64,000 nt of DNA, taken from positions 558,001 through 622,000 of the forward strand of contig NZ_JAHKSI010000001.1 in the NCBI RefSeq assembly GCF_019720915.1. The letters run 5' to 3'. Position numbers and translations under genes: made by a program. Each line of letters opens with the position of its first letter. The first letter of the stretch is position 1. This document shows, piece after piece, positions 18,268 through 27,308 of this stretch. The notes beneath the pieces are model-generated. The model saw only the letters and a list, made by a program, of their open reading frames with translations. It made no database searches and was not told the DNA's origin. Source of the stretch: Alkalihalobacillus sp. TS-13. GTDB lineage: Bacteria; Bacillota; Bacilli; Bacillales; Fictibacillaceae.

Positions 18268-20106
18268 ATGGAAGAGCATGTATCATTCACTTCACTCATC
18301 GTTGTCATAGTAACTGCTTTTCTCACACCGATTCTATTGAAAAAATTGAGGCTATCGATCATTCCTGTGGTTGTTGCTGAAATCATAGCCGGACTGATCA
18401 TCGGGAAAACAGGTTTCAATTTGGTACAGCCAGATGAATGGATTACTATTTTATCTAGCCTCGGCTTTATATTTCTCATGTTCTTAAGTGGGCTTGAAAT
18501 TGATTTCAGCGTCTTTTCCAATAATAAAAATAGGGTGACATTGCCTTCAGGGAAGCTGGAACCGAACCGTTTTCTCGTTTCGACCATTGTATTCGTGTTC
18601 ATACTGGTTCTTTCCTTTGTATTATCATGGTTGTTAGTATTTATGGGCTTTACAAACAACGCCTTTTTCATGTGTCTGGTCATTTCGACGATCTCACTAG
18701 GGGTGGTCGTTCCGACATTGAAAGAAACAGGAATCATGAAATCAGGGATTGGTCAAATCATCCTGATCGTTACGGTCATTGCGGATCTTGTGACGATGAT
18801 CTTGTTAGCTGTCTTTGTATCTCTATATGAAGGCGGCGGCAACATGTGGCTGTTGTTATTGTTATTCTGTGCAGGCATCCTGCTCTATTTCATCGGTAAA
18901 TTCTTTAAGCAGAGCACCTTTTTCGAAACATTATCAACAGGTACTGTACAGATTGGTATGAGAGCGGTGTTTGCCCTCATCATCCTTCTCGTAGGATTAT
19001 CAGAACAAGTTGGAGCTGAAAGTATCCTCGGCGCATTCCTTGCGGGCGTGCTCGTATCCTTGCTGGCACCTAATCGTGAAATGGTCCGGCAATTGGATTC
19101 ATTCGGTTACGGCTTCCTTATTCCGATTTTCTTCGTCATGGTCGGGGTGGAGCTGGATCTGTGGGCGTTATTCAGTGATCCGAGGATCGTTATTCTGATT
19201 CCACTTCTATTCCTGGCTCTTTTGATTTCAAAGCTGGTACCCGCTCTTTATTTGAAAAAGTGGTATGACTGGAATACAATCATCGGTTCAGGCTTTATAC
19301 TGACAGCCACGTTGTCCTTAGTCGTTGCAGCGGCTAAGATCGGAGAGCGGATCGGTGTCATCGATAATCAGATGTCCTCAGCACTGATCTTACTTGCAGT
19401 GATTACGTGTATCGTTACACCGATTGTGTTTAAAAAAGTCTTTCCTCTTAAACAGGTAGCTTCTAAGACAAAAAAAGTCAACGTTATTGGGGCGAACCAA
19501 TTGACGTTAAGGCTACCATTAGAGCTTGATGAGAATATGTTCAATACGACTCTATACCATACAAAACAAGAAAAACTAGAGGAAAGTATAGGAACCCATT
19601 TTGAAGTGAATGAAGTGGATGACTATGAAATTGAAAGGTTGTTACATGACGATGTATTCAATACGGATGTTTTGGTCGTCACGACAGGAAATGATTCAAT
19701 CAATGCAAAAATCGCTTCCTACGCAAAAGAAAGTGGGATTGAACGTGTTATCACGAGGATTGAAACATCAACACTAAGTTCCGAGCTGAAAATGAAAGAC
19801 ATAGAAGTATTTTCATCCTTGTTATCAGCTAAGACCATATTAAGATCGATGATTGAAACACCAGATGTCGCTAAACTGATCATCGGTCAAGACAATCGCT
19901 TATTTCAAGTGAATGTACAAAACGTGAAGTATGTTGGAACGATGCTTCGGAATTTCCCGTTCATGGGCAATGCAATTATCATCCGGATTTTCAGAGGAAA
20001 TGAATCCATTGTCCCACATGGTGATACCGAACTGCAAATGCATGATCATCTTATTGTGACAGGAAGTAATGAAAGCATCCAAGAATTGCGCAATGTATTA
20101 TCCTAA
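18268..20106 (+). CDS. yjbQ: CPA2-type cation:proton antiporter with TrkA-C domain (YjbQ)
   Basis: Membrane exchanger (612 aa) with about 12 helices over residues 5-390 (KefB/GerN-type CPA2 fold; LGFIFLMFLSGLEID and AFLAGVLVSLL are typical). A cytosolic region follows (about 405-530, with a nucleotide-binding-like segment DVLVVTTGNDS) and then a TrkA-C domain at the end (VNVQNVKYVGTMLRNFPF, HDHLIVTGS). Ion specificity (Na+ or K+) cannot be read from sequence. ATG 18268 follows AGGAGG. Synteny after mgtE matches B. subtilis yjbQ. Confidence 0.92.
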   Translation: MEEHVSFTSLIVVIVTAFLTPILLKKLRLSIIPVVVAEIIAGLIIGKTGFNLVQPDEWITILSSLGFIFLMFLSGLEIDFSVFSNNKNRVTLPSGKLEPNRFLVSTIVFVFILVLSFVLSWLLVFMGFTNNAFFMCLVISTISLGVVVPTLKETGIMKSGIGQIILIVTVIADLVTMILLAVFVSLYEGGGNMWLLLLLFCAGILLYFIGKFFKQSTFFETLSTGTVQIGMRAVFALIILLVGLSEQVGAESILGAFLAGVLVSLLAPNREMVRQLDSFGYGFLIPIFFVMVGVELDLWALFSDPRIVILIPLLFLALLISKLVPALYLKKWYDWNTIIGSGFILTATLSLVVAAAKIGERIGVIDNQMSSALILLAVITCIVTPIVFKKVFPLKQVASKTKKVNVIGANQLTLRLPLELDENMFNTTLYHTKQEKLEESIGTHFEVNEVDDYEIERLLHDDVFNTDVLVVTTGNDSINAKIASYAKESGIERVITRIETSTLSSELKMKDIEVFSSLLSAKTILRSMIETPDVAKLIIGQDNRLFQVNVQNVKYVGTMLRNFPFMGNAIIIRIFRGNESIVPHGDTELQMHDHLIVTGSNESIQELRNVLS

Positions 20107-20161
20107 AGGCTGTGCTATTGAATAAAAGAGTCTTAAAAGAGGCTTTGTCAGTTGTTATGGT

Positions 20162-20292
20162 TGATTTCTACGAAATTCACTTCCTTTCCGCGGGCGATCC
20201 GCAAGCCTCCTCGCGAGCTCCTCGCTGCGGGGTCTCGCCTGGCTCGCTTTTCCCGCAGGAGTGTCGTAAATTCTCTTGAAATCTACAAAGTC
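20162..20292 (-). repeat. R2 repeat copy
   Basis: Minus-oriented copy with GATTTCTACGAAATTC and TTGAAATCTAC flanks. The core reads CTTTCCGCGGGCGATCCGC, CTCCTCGCGAGC and CCCGCAGGAGTGTCG. It sits between the antiporter and the large hairpin upstream of fabI. Confidence 0.85.
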
Positions 20293-20310
20293 CTTCAATA
20301 GAATCAAAAG

Positions 20311-20378
20311 AAGTGTCAGCCACCCTTGTTATCTCATCATGAGTGAGATAAGGAATGGCTGGCACTTTTCTTTTTTCT
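20311..20378 (+). terminator. Large bidirectional hairpin terminator
   Basis: AAGTGTCAGCCA pairs with TGGCTGGCACTT, with an inner TTATCTCA/TGAGATAA stem, and is followed by TTTCTTTTTT. Confidence 0.75.
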
Positions 20379-20388
20379 TAGTGACTGC

Positions 20389-20415
20389 TATACTTTAATT
20401 AGGACTAGGTCATAA
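20389..20415 (+). promoter_or_regulatory. fabI promoter -10 and FapR-like operator
   Basis: TATACT at 20389 is a plausible -10. A few bases on, 20399-20415 read in complement TTATGACCTAGTCCTAA, which matches the FapR operator consensus TTAGTACCTRDTACTAA at 14 of 17 positions (by eye). FapR boxes of Bacillus fab promoters typically sit near the transcription start, as here. The -35 is weak. Confidence 0.55.
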
Positions 20416-20457
20416 TAACAAACAATAAATTCGCAAATATGTAAAAGGAGGCCATTC

Positions 20458-21234
20458 ATGAATTTATCATTGGAAAACCGTACATATGTGATCATGGGAG
20501 TAGCGAATAAGAGGAGTATTGCATGGGGAATTGCGCGTTCTTTGAGTAACGCAGGAGCGCGCTTAGTATTTACGTACGCTGGAGAACGCTTCGAGAAGGG
20601 TGTGCGTGATCTTGCGGAGTCACTTGAGCGTAAAGACTCGCTCGTCATTCCTTGTGATGTTACGGATGATGAACAAATCAAAGGCGCGTTCGCAAGGATC
20701 AAAGAAGAAGTCGGTGTCATCCACGGATTGGCTCATTGTATTGCGTTTGCAAAAGTGGAAGAACTTAAAGGTGAATACTTGAACACGACAAGAGATGGGT
20801 TCCTTCTTGCTCATAATATCAGCTCATACTCGTTAACTGCAGTGGCAAAGGAAGCCCGCGAACTAATGACAGAAGGCGGTTCTATTGTAACAATGACGTA
20901 CCTTGGTGGTGAACGCGTCGTTTCCAACTATAATGTAATGGGTGTAGCAAAAGCTTCTCTTGATGCAAGTGTGAAATACCTTGCCAATGATTTAGGGAAA
21001 GATGGCATCCGTGTCAATGCGATTTCTGCAGGGCCGATACGTACACTTGCTGCCAAAGGAGTAGGCGACTTCAACAGCATCCTGAAAGATATTGAAGAGA
21101 GAGCACCATTACGACGCACCACAACGACAGAAGAAGTCGGAGATACAGCATTATACTTGATGAGCGATCTCTCCCGAGGGTTGACCGGAGAAATCCTCCA
21201 TATCGATAGTGGTTTCCATCTATTAGCACGATAA
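20458..21234 (+). CDS. fabI: Enoyl-[acyl-carrier-protein] reductase FabI
   Basis: NADH-dependent last step of the fatty-acid elongation cycle. The 258-residue SDR has the FabI cofactor motif GVANKRSIAWGIA, SIVTMTYLGGERVV and the catalytic YxxMxxxK arrangement (YNVMGVAKASLDAS), then ISAGPIRTLAAKG. The start at ATG 20458 has AGGAGG at 6 nt. In B. subtilis the gene (yjbW) ends this block and is followed by cotO and cotZYXWV; here a glycan island begins instead. Control by FapR is suggested by the operator-like site upstream. Confidence 0.97.
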   Translation: MNLSLENRTYVIMGVANKRSIAWGIARSLSNAGARLVFTYAGERFEKGVRDLAESLERKDSLVIPCDVTDDEQIKGAFARIKEEVGVIHGLAHCIAFAKVEELKGEYLNTTRDGFLLAHNISSYSLTAVAKEARELMTEGGSIVTMTYLGGERVVSNYNVMGVAKASLDASVKYLANDLGKDGIRVNAISAGPIRTLAAKGVGDFNSILKDIEERAPLRRTTTTEEVGDTALYLMSDLSRGLTGEILHIDSGFHLLAR

Positions 21235-21240
21235 TCATAG

Positions 21241-21271
21241 CGACCCATTCCTTGTCAGGAGTGGGTTTTTT
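21241..21271 (+). terminator. Terminator after fabI
   Basis: ACCCATTCC and GGAGTGGGT pair around TTGTCA, followed by six T. Confidence 0.8.
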
Positions 21272-21286
21272 AAATTGAAAAAGGAA

Positions 21287-21323
21287 GAGAACGCCAGAAA
21301 CCAGGGTTCTAGGCGTTTTTTTA
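21287..21323 (+). terminator. Second terminator after fabI
   Basis: AACGCC(AGAA) and (TTCT)AGGCGTT pair with an ACCAGGG-like loop, followed by seven T. Two terminators in series isolate the glycan island from the yjb block. Confidence 0.7.
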
Positions 21324-21407
21324 TTACTCAACAAGAGAGAGGCCTACACGGATAGTTGTTTGCGGAATACATTAAATTAATACGACGTGGTCTGAGGGGT
21401 GGGAATA

Positions 21408-22094
21408 GTGATTGGTAATGGAAATGAACGGATCTTAGTGATTGCTCCACACGCCGATGATGAGGTGCTGGGGTGTGGGGGGCTCATTGATAAAGCAAGG
21501 AAATACGAGAATGAAGTAAAAGTGCTCATCGGGTCAGTTGGAGATATCCATTTCCAACATAAGGACGATGGCATCATTCATTCTGAAACTAGAAGAATGG
21601 AATTGAAAGAAGCGCTTGCACATTTAGGCTGCAATGATTATGAAATACTTTTTGAGGATAAAGAAAGTGCGATGGATACGATTCCGATGAATCAGATCGT
21701 GTCCAAATTGGATCAGGTTCTCAGAAAGATGGAACCGACGATAGTATTCATCCCATATCCGAGCTATCACCAGGACCACCAAGTCTTGTTTCAAGCTTCT
21801 ATGGCCAGTTTAAGACCGATTCCAAATCGAAACCCGAAACTGATTGCAATGTATGAATATCCTATGATCGTCTGGCAATACCCGAAGGTCAATGATGTCG
21901 GCGAACTTTATCTTGATATCACTGATTCCATCGATCGAAAAGTAGAAGCATTCTGTAAACATCAATCGCAAATCCGCTCACCGGACCACTTGATTTCACC
22001 AGAGAATATCAAGAGATGGGCTGCGAAAAGAGGAATGGAAACAGGGGTTGGGTATGCCGAAAAATATCACCTCATTCGTGCACAACTGTTTTAA
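21408..22094 (+). CDS. PIG-L/LmbE-family deacetylase
   Basis: Zinc deacetylase of about 228 residues that removes acetyl groups from N-acetyl sugars. The metal site APHADDEVLGCGG is at the N-terminus, and the third ligand element HQDH appears in YPSYHQDHQVLF. The relatives BshB (bacillithiol) and glycan deacetylases share this fold; the location at the head of a glycan operon argues for a sugar-nucleotide or glycan substrate. GTG 21408 is 8 nt after GAGGGG and preferred to GTG 21399. It is 29 nt upstream of the epimerase-like gene. Confidence 0.85.
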   Translation: MIGNGNERILVIAPHADDEVLGCGGLIDKARKYENEVKVLIGSVGDIHFQHKDDGIIHSETRRMELKEALAHLGCNDYEILFEDKESAMDTIPMNQIVSKLDQVLRKMEPTIVFIPYPSYHQDHQVLFQASMASLRPIPNRNPKLIAMYEYPMIVWQYPKVNDVGELYLDITDSIDRKVEAFCKHQSQIRSPDHLISPENIKRWAAKRGMETGVGYAEKYHLIRAQLF

Positions 22095-22123
22095 AAAGGT
22101 CAATCGATAAAAGAGGGATGGCA

Positions 22124-23059
22124 GTGAAGGTATTAATAACGGGTGGGTGTGGATTCATCGGCTCTCATATTTCTGAATTACTGGCAAGCAAAGGATATGA
22201 AGTAGTGGTAGTGGATAACTTGTGTACGGGAAACTACTGTTCATCTGCTTATCCGATCAGCTATTACGAGTTGGATTATATATCCCCAAAAATAAAAGAG
22301 GTGTTTGAAAAAGAAAGACCTGATTATGTAATCCATCTAGCCGCTCAAGTGGATATAAATACGTCGATGGAAAATCCAGTTTATGATGCTGAAGTCAACC
22401 TCTTGGGTACGGTAAAGTTATTGCAGATATGCCGTATCTATAACGTAAAAAGATTCATATTTGCATCCACTTCCGCAGTATATGGCGATCTTGGACTAAA
22501 AACAGCTGATGAGCTTTCACCGCTCAATCCAATTTCCTTTTATGGCATTTCAAAACTAGCTTCAGAGATGTATATCAAGCAATTCAACGAGCAGTTTCAA
22601 CTTCCATACACGATTTTCAGGTATTCCAACGTTTTTGGGCTTCGGCAACGATCGGATAATGAAGGGGGCGTCATACCGATTTTTGTAAAACATTTGTCTT
22701 CCGGAACAATCCCGCTGATTTATGGGGACGGAAAACAAACAAGGGATTTTATTCACGTTAATGATGTTGCCAGGGCAAATTTATTAGCAATTGAAAAGGA
22801 AATTGATGATGTTATGAATATAAGCAGTATGACTGCTACAACTATCAATCATTTATACAATCTGATTGTAAAGTATTTCGAAACTGGAGTAGAACCTGTT
22901 TATATTCACCGGAGGCAAGGAGATATTTTATTCAGCAGACTTGACAATAGCAAGGCTGAAAAATTGTTAGGATGGAAGCCTCATTATCAGGTGGATGAAG
23001 GAATCCGTGAAATGATTCAGGCTGTTACGGTAAACATCAAGGAGGGTAACGACATATGA
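22124..23059 (+). CDS. NAD-dependent epimerase/dehydratase (UDP-glucose 4-epimerase-like)
   Basis: Extended SDR (311 aa) acting on a nucleotide sugar. GGCGFIGSH binds NAD; catalytic S/Y-K are in ASTSAVYGD and YGISK; the substrate lid has RYSNVFGLRQ and GDGKQTRDFIHVNDVA. It is closer to the WbpP/archaeal epimerase style than to classical GalE, so C4 epimerisation of UDP-Glc/UDP-GlcNAc is likely but not certain. GTG 22124 (MKVLITGG) has GAGGG at 6 nt; ATG 22118 directly adjoins that site. It overlaps the next gene by ATGA, implying coupled translation. Confidence 0.83.
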   Translation: MKVLITGGCGFIGSHISELLASKGYEVVVVDNLCTGNYCSSAYPISYYELDYISPKIKEVFEKERPDYVIHLAAQVDINTSMENPVYDAEVNLLGTVKLLQICRIYNVKRFIFASTSAVYGDLGLKTADELSPLNPISFYGISKLASEMYIKQFNEQFQLPYTIFRYSNVFGLRQRSDNEGGVIPIFVKHLSSGTIPLIYGDGKQTRDFIHVNDVARANLLAIEKEIDDVMNISSMTATTINHLYNLIVKYFETGVEPVYIHRRQGDILFSRLDNSKAEKLLGWKPHYQVDEGIREMIQAVTVNIKEGNDI

Positions 23060-23709
23060 GAAATTTTTCGAAAAGGCCAGTCAGCCGTCAATTTGGGTTT
23101 GATCGGGGACAACCAATCGATCGGTATTTCATTGAAAAGTTTATAGAAAAAAATCAACATTTGATTAAAGGAAAAGTCCTGGAAATTGGAGAAAACCGGT
23201 ACACCTCGTTATTTGGAAAAGAAATTGATAGTGTCGATATCCTTGACATCGATCTATACCCAGGGGTGACGATCAAAGGTAATCTTGAAACAGGTGAAAA
23301 TGTACCTGATGGTGAATTTGATTGTTTCATCCTGACACAGGTCATCCACATCATTTATGATTTTAAGGAAGCACTGAAAAACGCCATGAAGACGTTGAAA
23401 CCTGGTGGGGTTCTTCTAGTTACTTTTCCAGGAGTCAGTCAGAGCTGTAAGACGAGAGAGTATGGTGACTATTGGCGTTTTACTGGAATGGCGCTGTATA
23501 GATGTTTTTCAGAAATCGATACGGCCGGGGATACACGGATAGAGAGCCATGGGAATCTAGGAATCGCGCAGGCCTTCCTAGAGGGAAGAGCAGTTCATGA
23601 AATTCCTAAGAGTTTATTAGCTTTTAATGATCCACACTATGAAGTCGTCCATACGGTTGCTGTAACCAAAAAGAATCCACATCCTCAAATAAATGGTGAA
23701 GAAACATGA
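23056..23709 (+). CDS. Class I SAM-dependent methyltransferase
   Basis: A 217-residue methyltransferase. SAM-binding motif I appears as KGKVLEIGENRYT, the acidic post-I element as SVDILDIDL, and motif II/III as FDCFILTQVIHIIYDF and LKPGGVLLVTFPG. Methylation of a sugar hydroxyl is suggested by the surrounding glycosyltransferases; the acceptor is unknown. It overlaps both neighbours through ATGA junctions, so it is part of one operon with the epimerase and the two GT2 genes. Confidence 0.8.
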   Translation: MRNFSKRPVSRQFGFDRGQPIDRYFIEKFIEKNQHLIKGKVLEIGENRYTSLFGKEIDSVDILDIDLYPGVTIKGNLETGENVPDGEFDCFILTQVIHIIYDFKEALKNAMKTLKPGGVLLVTFPGVSQSCKTREYGDYWRFTGMALYRCFSEIDTAGDTRIESHGNLGIAQAFLEGRAVHEIPKSLLAFNDPHYEVVHTVAVTKKNPHPQINGEET

Positions 23710-24497
23710 ATAAAAGTGAAGTGACGATCCTAACGGCTTCTTACAATCCAGGGAGTTATTTGCGTACTGCAGTTGACAGTGTCTGTAAACAGACCTATAA
23801 GGAATGGAGGCATATCATCGTGGATGATGCATCTGAGGATGACAGCCTGTCTTTAATAGAAGACCATTTGAATGATTCTCGGGTGACCGTGATCAGGAAT
23901 GAACAGAATTTAGGCCAAGCGAAATCTCAGAACATAGGTCTCTCACATGTTCAAACCCCATTCATTTTAATGCTGGATAGTGATGATTGGTTATTTGACT
24001 ATACGCTTGAAAAGCTATTAAACGCAGCGAACCAAGTATCGGAAGATGTAGCGCTCATTTGTGGGAAAAAACGAGTGGTTTTTGATTATGGAAGGAAGAT
24101 TCTAGGAAAATACCAGGATACATGGGGAAGGTCTTTTTTAGATCGTTATGACTTCTTACTATCAAACTTTGTTCCTTATCCAAGGTTTTATCGGACTTCA
24201 GCTCTCAGGAAGGTAGGAGGGTGGCCGACAGATGACCCATATGAAGGACGTTATCTTGAAGATCGGAGAATGGATGTACGTTTGATCGAACATTACAAAA
24301 TCCACTGGATTGACGAGGTTCTCTATAACTATCGAAAACATGCAGATAGTTTAACCAATCATTTTGATCCTATTAATGAAATGATCGAGTGGAACATACG
24401 AGATGCGTTAAAGCGATGGGGAAATTTATATGAACCTGTCTTTGAAATGGAAAATGGGACAAAAGTTTTAAAAAAACTTGTGCCTAAATCTATTTAG
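23706..24497 (+). CDS. GT2 glycosyltransferase (paralogue A)
   Basis: Family 2 glycosyltransferase (263 aa), cytoplasmic, with GT-A fold. N-terminal VTILTASYNPGSYL and IIVDDASEDDS bind the nucleotide sugar; DSDDW at residues 91-95 is the metal-binding DxD. The C-terminal part (RFYRTSALRKVGGWPTDDP, EDRRMDVRLIE, HWIDEVLYNYRKH) is very similar to the next gene, so the pair arose by tandem duplication. Donor and acceptor are not known; the adjacent UDP-galactopyranose mutase makes UDP-Galf a candidate donor. Confidence 0.87.
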   Translation: MNKSEVTILTASYNPGSYLRTAVDSVCKQTYKEWRHIIVDDASEDDSLSLIEDHLNDSRVTVIRNEQNLGQAKSQNIGLSHVQTPFILMLDSDDWLFDYTLEKLLNAANQVSEDVALICGKKRVVFDYGRKILGKYQDTWGRSFLDRYDFLLSNFVPYPRFYRTSALRKVGGWPTDDPYEGRYLEDRRMDVRLIEHYKIHWIDEVLYNYRKHADSLTNHFDPINEMIEWNIRDALKRWGNLYEPVFEMENGTKVLKKLVPKSI

Positions 24498-24506
24498 GAG
24501 GTTGAC

Positions 24507-25319
24507 ATGAGAACAGATGTTACGGTCTTGATTCCTTTTTATAATCCGGGAAAACGATTCATTACTGATGCATTAAAGAGTGTATTCGAGCAAACATATC
24601 AAAAATGGAGGATCGTTTTAGTGAACGATGCATCTACGGATGATTCAGTCGAATGTTTGGAAGAATTTCTCGGTGATCCCAGAGTGAAGCTCATTACTCA
24701 TGGGATTAATAGGGGCCAATCACATGCTCAGAATACAGGACTCCAGGTCATAGACACCCCCTACATCATCAAACTTGATAGTGATGATTGGTTTTTCCCC
24801 GATACAATTGAAAAGATGATAGAGGTGATGAAACGCTTACCGCGGGATGTTGCTCTCTTATGGGGGAAGAAAACAGATATTTATGAAGACCGGGAAGGGA
24901 ATACGTGTCTGAAGGTGCCAAGGAAAGAGGGGGCATCCTATTCAGATAAATATGAATTCCTCCTATCGAATGATGTTCCGTTTCCAAGGTTTTATCGGAC
25001 AGAAGCATTGAAAACGGTAGGAGGTTGGCCGACTGACGATCCGTGGGATGGACGGGTGATGGAAGACAGGCGGATTGATGTCAGGTTGATTGAACGATAC
25101 AAGATCCATTGGATGGACGAAATGCTATACAATTACCGACAGCATCCATTTAACGCAACCAAAAAGCTCGATCTCTACAATGAAGTATTCGAATGGCATA
25201 TATATGATACGTTGCGAAGGTGGGGAAACGAGTATGAACCTGAGTTCAAATTCCGATGCGGGTGGAAACAACTCGCTGCTCTTCATCCAAAAGAAAAAAG
25301 GAAAAGTTTATTCGATTGA
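24507..25319 (+). CDS. GT2 glycosyltransferase (paralogue B)
   Basis: Family 2 glycosyltransferase (270 aa), paralogue of the gene just upstream. VTVLIPFYNPGKRF, VNDASTDDS and DSDDW (91-95) fall at identical positions, and GGWPTDDPWDGRVMEDRR is shared almost word for word. Ribosome site AGGAGG at 24496 gives ATG 24507. The two enzymes may add successive residues of the same sugar. It precedes glf by about 40 nt. Confidence 0.87.
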   Translation: MRTDVTVLIPFYNPGKRFITDALKSVFEQTYQKWRIVLVNDASTDDSVECLEEFLGDPRVKLITHGINRGQSHAQNTGLQVIDTPYIIKLDSDDWFFPDTIEKMIEVMKRLPRDVALLWGKKTDIYEDREGNTCLKVPRKEGASYSDKYEFLLSNDVPFPRFYRTEALKTVGGWPTDDPWDGRVMEDRRIDVRLIERYKIHWMDEMLYNYRQHPFNATKKLDLYNEVFEWHIYDTLRRWGNEYEPEFKFRCGWKQLAALHPKEKRKSLFD

Positions 25320-25360
25320 GCATATAATACGTACAAATGATCATGGGTGAGGGGATGGGA

Positions 25361-26500
25361 TTGAAAATCGATTGGTTGATAGTGGGAGCGGGATTTTCTG
25401 GGTGCATCGTAGCCGAACAGATTGCAAGAAGGCTGGATCAAAACGTGTTGATTGTTGAAAAAAGGGACCATATTGGCGGGAATGCCTATGATTGTTATGA
25501 TGACAATGGGATTCTCGTCCATCAATATGGTCCTCATCTATTTCATACAAACTCCAAGAAAGTTTGGGATTACCTTTCTAGATTTACGGAGTGGATTCAT
25601 TACCAGCACCATGTATTAGCTGTGATTGATGGGAAAAAGGTGCCCGTACCATTCAACTTGAATACTCTCCATTTGTTGTTTCCAAAGGGATACGCAAACC
25701 AAATGGAAGGAAAACTGATCGATCGGTATGGATTTGGAAAGAAAGTACCTATTTTAGAGATGCTTGAAGATCAAGACGAAGAAATCCGACATTTAGCTGA
25801 TTTCGTTTATGAGAAAGTATTTCTTGGCTACACGTTGAAGCAGTGGGGAGTTGACCCGAAAAATCTCGATCCTTCTGTGACTGCAAGAGTACCTATACAT
25901 ATAAGTAGGGATGACCGGTATTTTCAAGATAAGTATCAAGCTGTTCCCAAAAAAGGTTATACGGACATGTTCAAAAATATCATCAAACATCCGAATATCA
26001 AATTATTGCTTAAAACAGATTACAAAGATCTGAAAGGCAATTTTTCATCCGCTAAGATGATCTATACCGGACCGATTGATGAGTTCTTTGATTATAAATA
26101 TGGTGAGTTGCCGTATCGAAGCCTCCAATTCAAATCCATTTATCATAGTAATGAAGATTATTATCAGGAAACCTCACAAATCAATTATCCGAATGATTAT
26201 GATTTTACGAGAATTACGGAATATAAGCATATTACACAACAAAAGATATCTGGAACGACCATCATGATTGAAGAAGCATGTCCATATTTACCACAAGCTA
26301 ATGACCCATATTATCCGATACCGAAAAAAGAACATGCTGTGTTATACCGTAAATACCAGTCAGAAGCGGAAAAGATAATAGATAAGGTTCTGTTCATCGG
26401 AAGATTGGCAGAATATCGTTACTATAATATGGATCAAGTTGTAGCAAGAGCACTTCATGTGTTCGAAAAAGAAATCCTTCAATCTTCGAAAGGTATTTAA
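25361..26500 (+). CDS. glf: UDP-galactopyranose mutase
   Basis: FAD enzyme that converts UDP-galactopyranose to UDP-galactofuranose. The 379-residue protein has VGAGFSG (9-14) for FAD, EKRDHIGGNAYD, the substrate segment GPHLFHTN, and C-terminal RLAEYRYYNMDQV, all hallmarks of Glf. TTG 25361 with GAGGGG at 6 nt gives MKIDWLIVGAG and is preferred to ATG 25355, which touches the ribosome site. The gene ends tail-to-tail with the GT90 remnant, overlapping by 4 nt. It implies galactofuranose in the surface glycan; UDP-Gal would come from GalE at 28.5 kb. Confidence 0.95.
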   Translation: MKIDWLIVGAGFSGCIVAEQIARRLDQNVLIVEKRDHIGGNAYDCYDDNGILVHQYGPHLFHTNSKKVWDYLSRFTEWIHYQHHVLAVIDGKKVPVPFNLNTLHLLFPKGYANQMEGKLIDRYGFGKKVPILEMLEDQDEEIRHLADFVYEKVFLGYTLKQWGVDPKNLDPSVTARVPIHISRDDRYFQDKYQAVPKKGYTDMFKNIIKHPNIKLLLKTDYKDLKGNFSSAKMIYTGPIDEFFDYKYGELPYRSLQFKSIYHSNEDYYQETSQINYPNDYDFTRITEYKHITQQKISGTTIMIEEACPYLPQANDPYYPIPKKEHAVLYRKYQSEAEKIIDKVLFIGRLAEYRYYNMDQVVARALHVFEKEILQSSKGI

Positions 26501-27299
26501 TCAAGACCATATTTGGCGATTGTCTGGTATAAGTGTTTAATGGCATATTCTTTACTCAGGTACTTTTCAGCGAATCGATTTGTTTCATGAACGATCATTT
26601 TATAGGATTCTTCATCTTCATTAAGCCATTTAATCAGAGGAATTAAATCTGACAAATTCCGTTTAACAGGTATATAATGCTTGAATGGAACCATAAAAGG
26701 AAAGAAAAATTCATGGTAGTCCCGCTCAACAATAAAAACAGGTCGTTTCAATTGCATAAGGAGTTTCAATCTTGAGCTATAGCCGACACCTTGTATATCG
26801 ATAACGTATTTATATTGGGCATGATCAGGAATAGGAATGTAATGTGTTGTAGCTTGTAGTCCGTCCTCTGTACTATAACCTGAACCTATATCATTGTATC
26901 CCATTCCATTCCTATTGCTTTCAGGTAATCAGGTTCTCTTTTTGATAATTGTAGGAGTTTTTTTCGTAGCCGATGATTATTAGCATCTCCTATCCAAAAG
27001 CATTGTTCTTTTTCATACGGTAGGTTGCCTTTCTCTGTACATTTCTCTACGACCATATCCCAGTTTACTGGTCTTATACGAACGTGTCTCGATGCCCTCT
27101 CTGCCCTGTCACCACTACAGAATACAAATCGAAATTCCTTGTTCATAAGGTCCCTTTCATATTTTTGAAACATTTCGTCCAATAAAGAAAAGAAAGATTG
27201 GTGTCGATTGCCCCAACCACCACGGTCAATAATATCCAATTTCGGGTATGTTCCTGAAACTTCGATTATTTCTTTCGGTAGCCCCACTCCATTTGTCAA
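26497..27299 (-). pseudogene. GT90 (CAP10/Rumi-like) glycosyltransferase, frameshifted
   Basis: Two overlapping minus-strand frames together make one GT90 protein. The first (27299-26886, 137 aa) has DRGGWGNRHQSFF, FVFCSGDRAERASRHV and FWIGDANNHRLRKKL, and ends DTMI. The second (26904-26497, 135 aa) continues with GYNDIGSGYSTEDGLQATTH, YKYVIDIQGVGYSSRLKLLM, FFFPFMVPFKHYIPVKR and LSDLIPLIKWLNEDEE, the GT90 C-terminal half. They overlap by 19 nt in different frames, so a single-base indel near 26890-26905 is likely. GT90 enzymes are glucosyl- or xylosyltransferases; the UDP-xylose synthase just upstream suggests xylose. Either a recent pseudogene, a sequencing error or a split protein. Confidence 0.75.
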
Positions 27300-27308
27300 T
27301 CATCTAAG

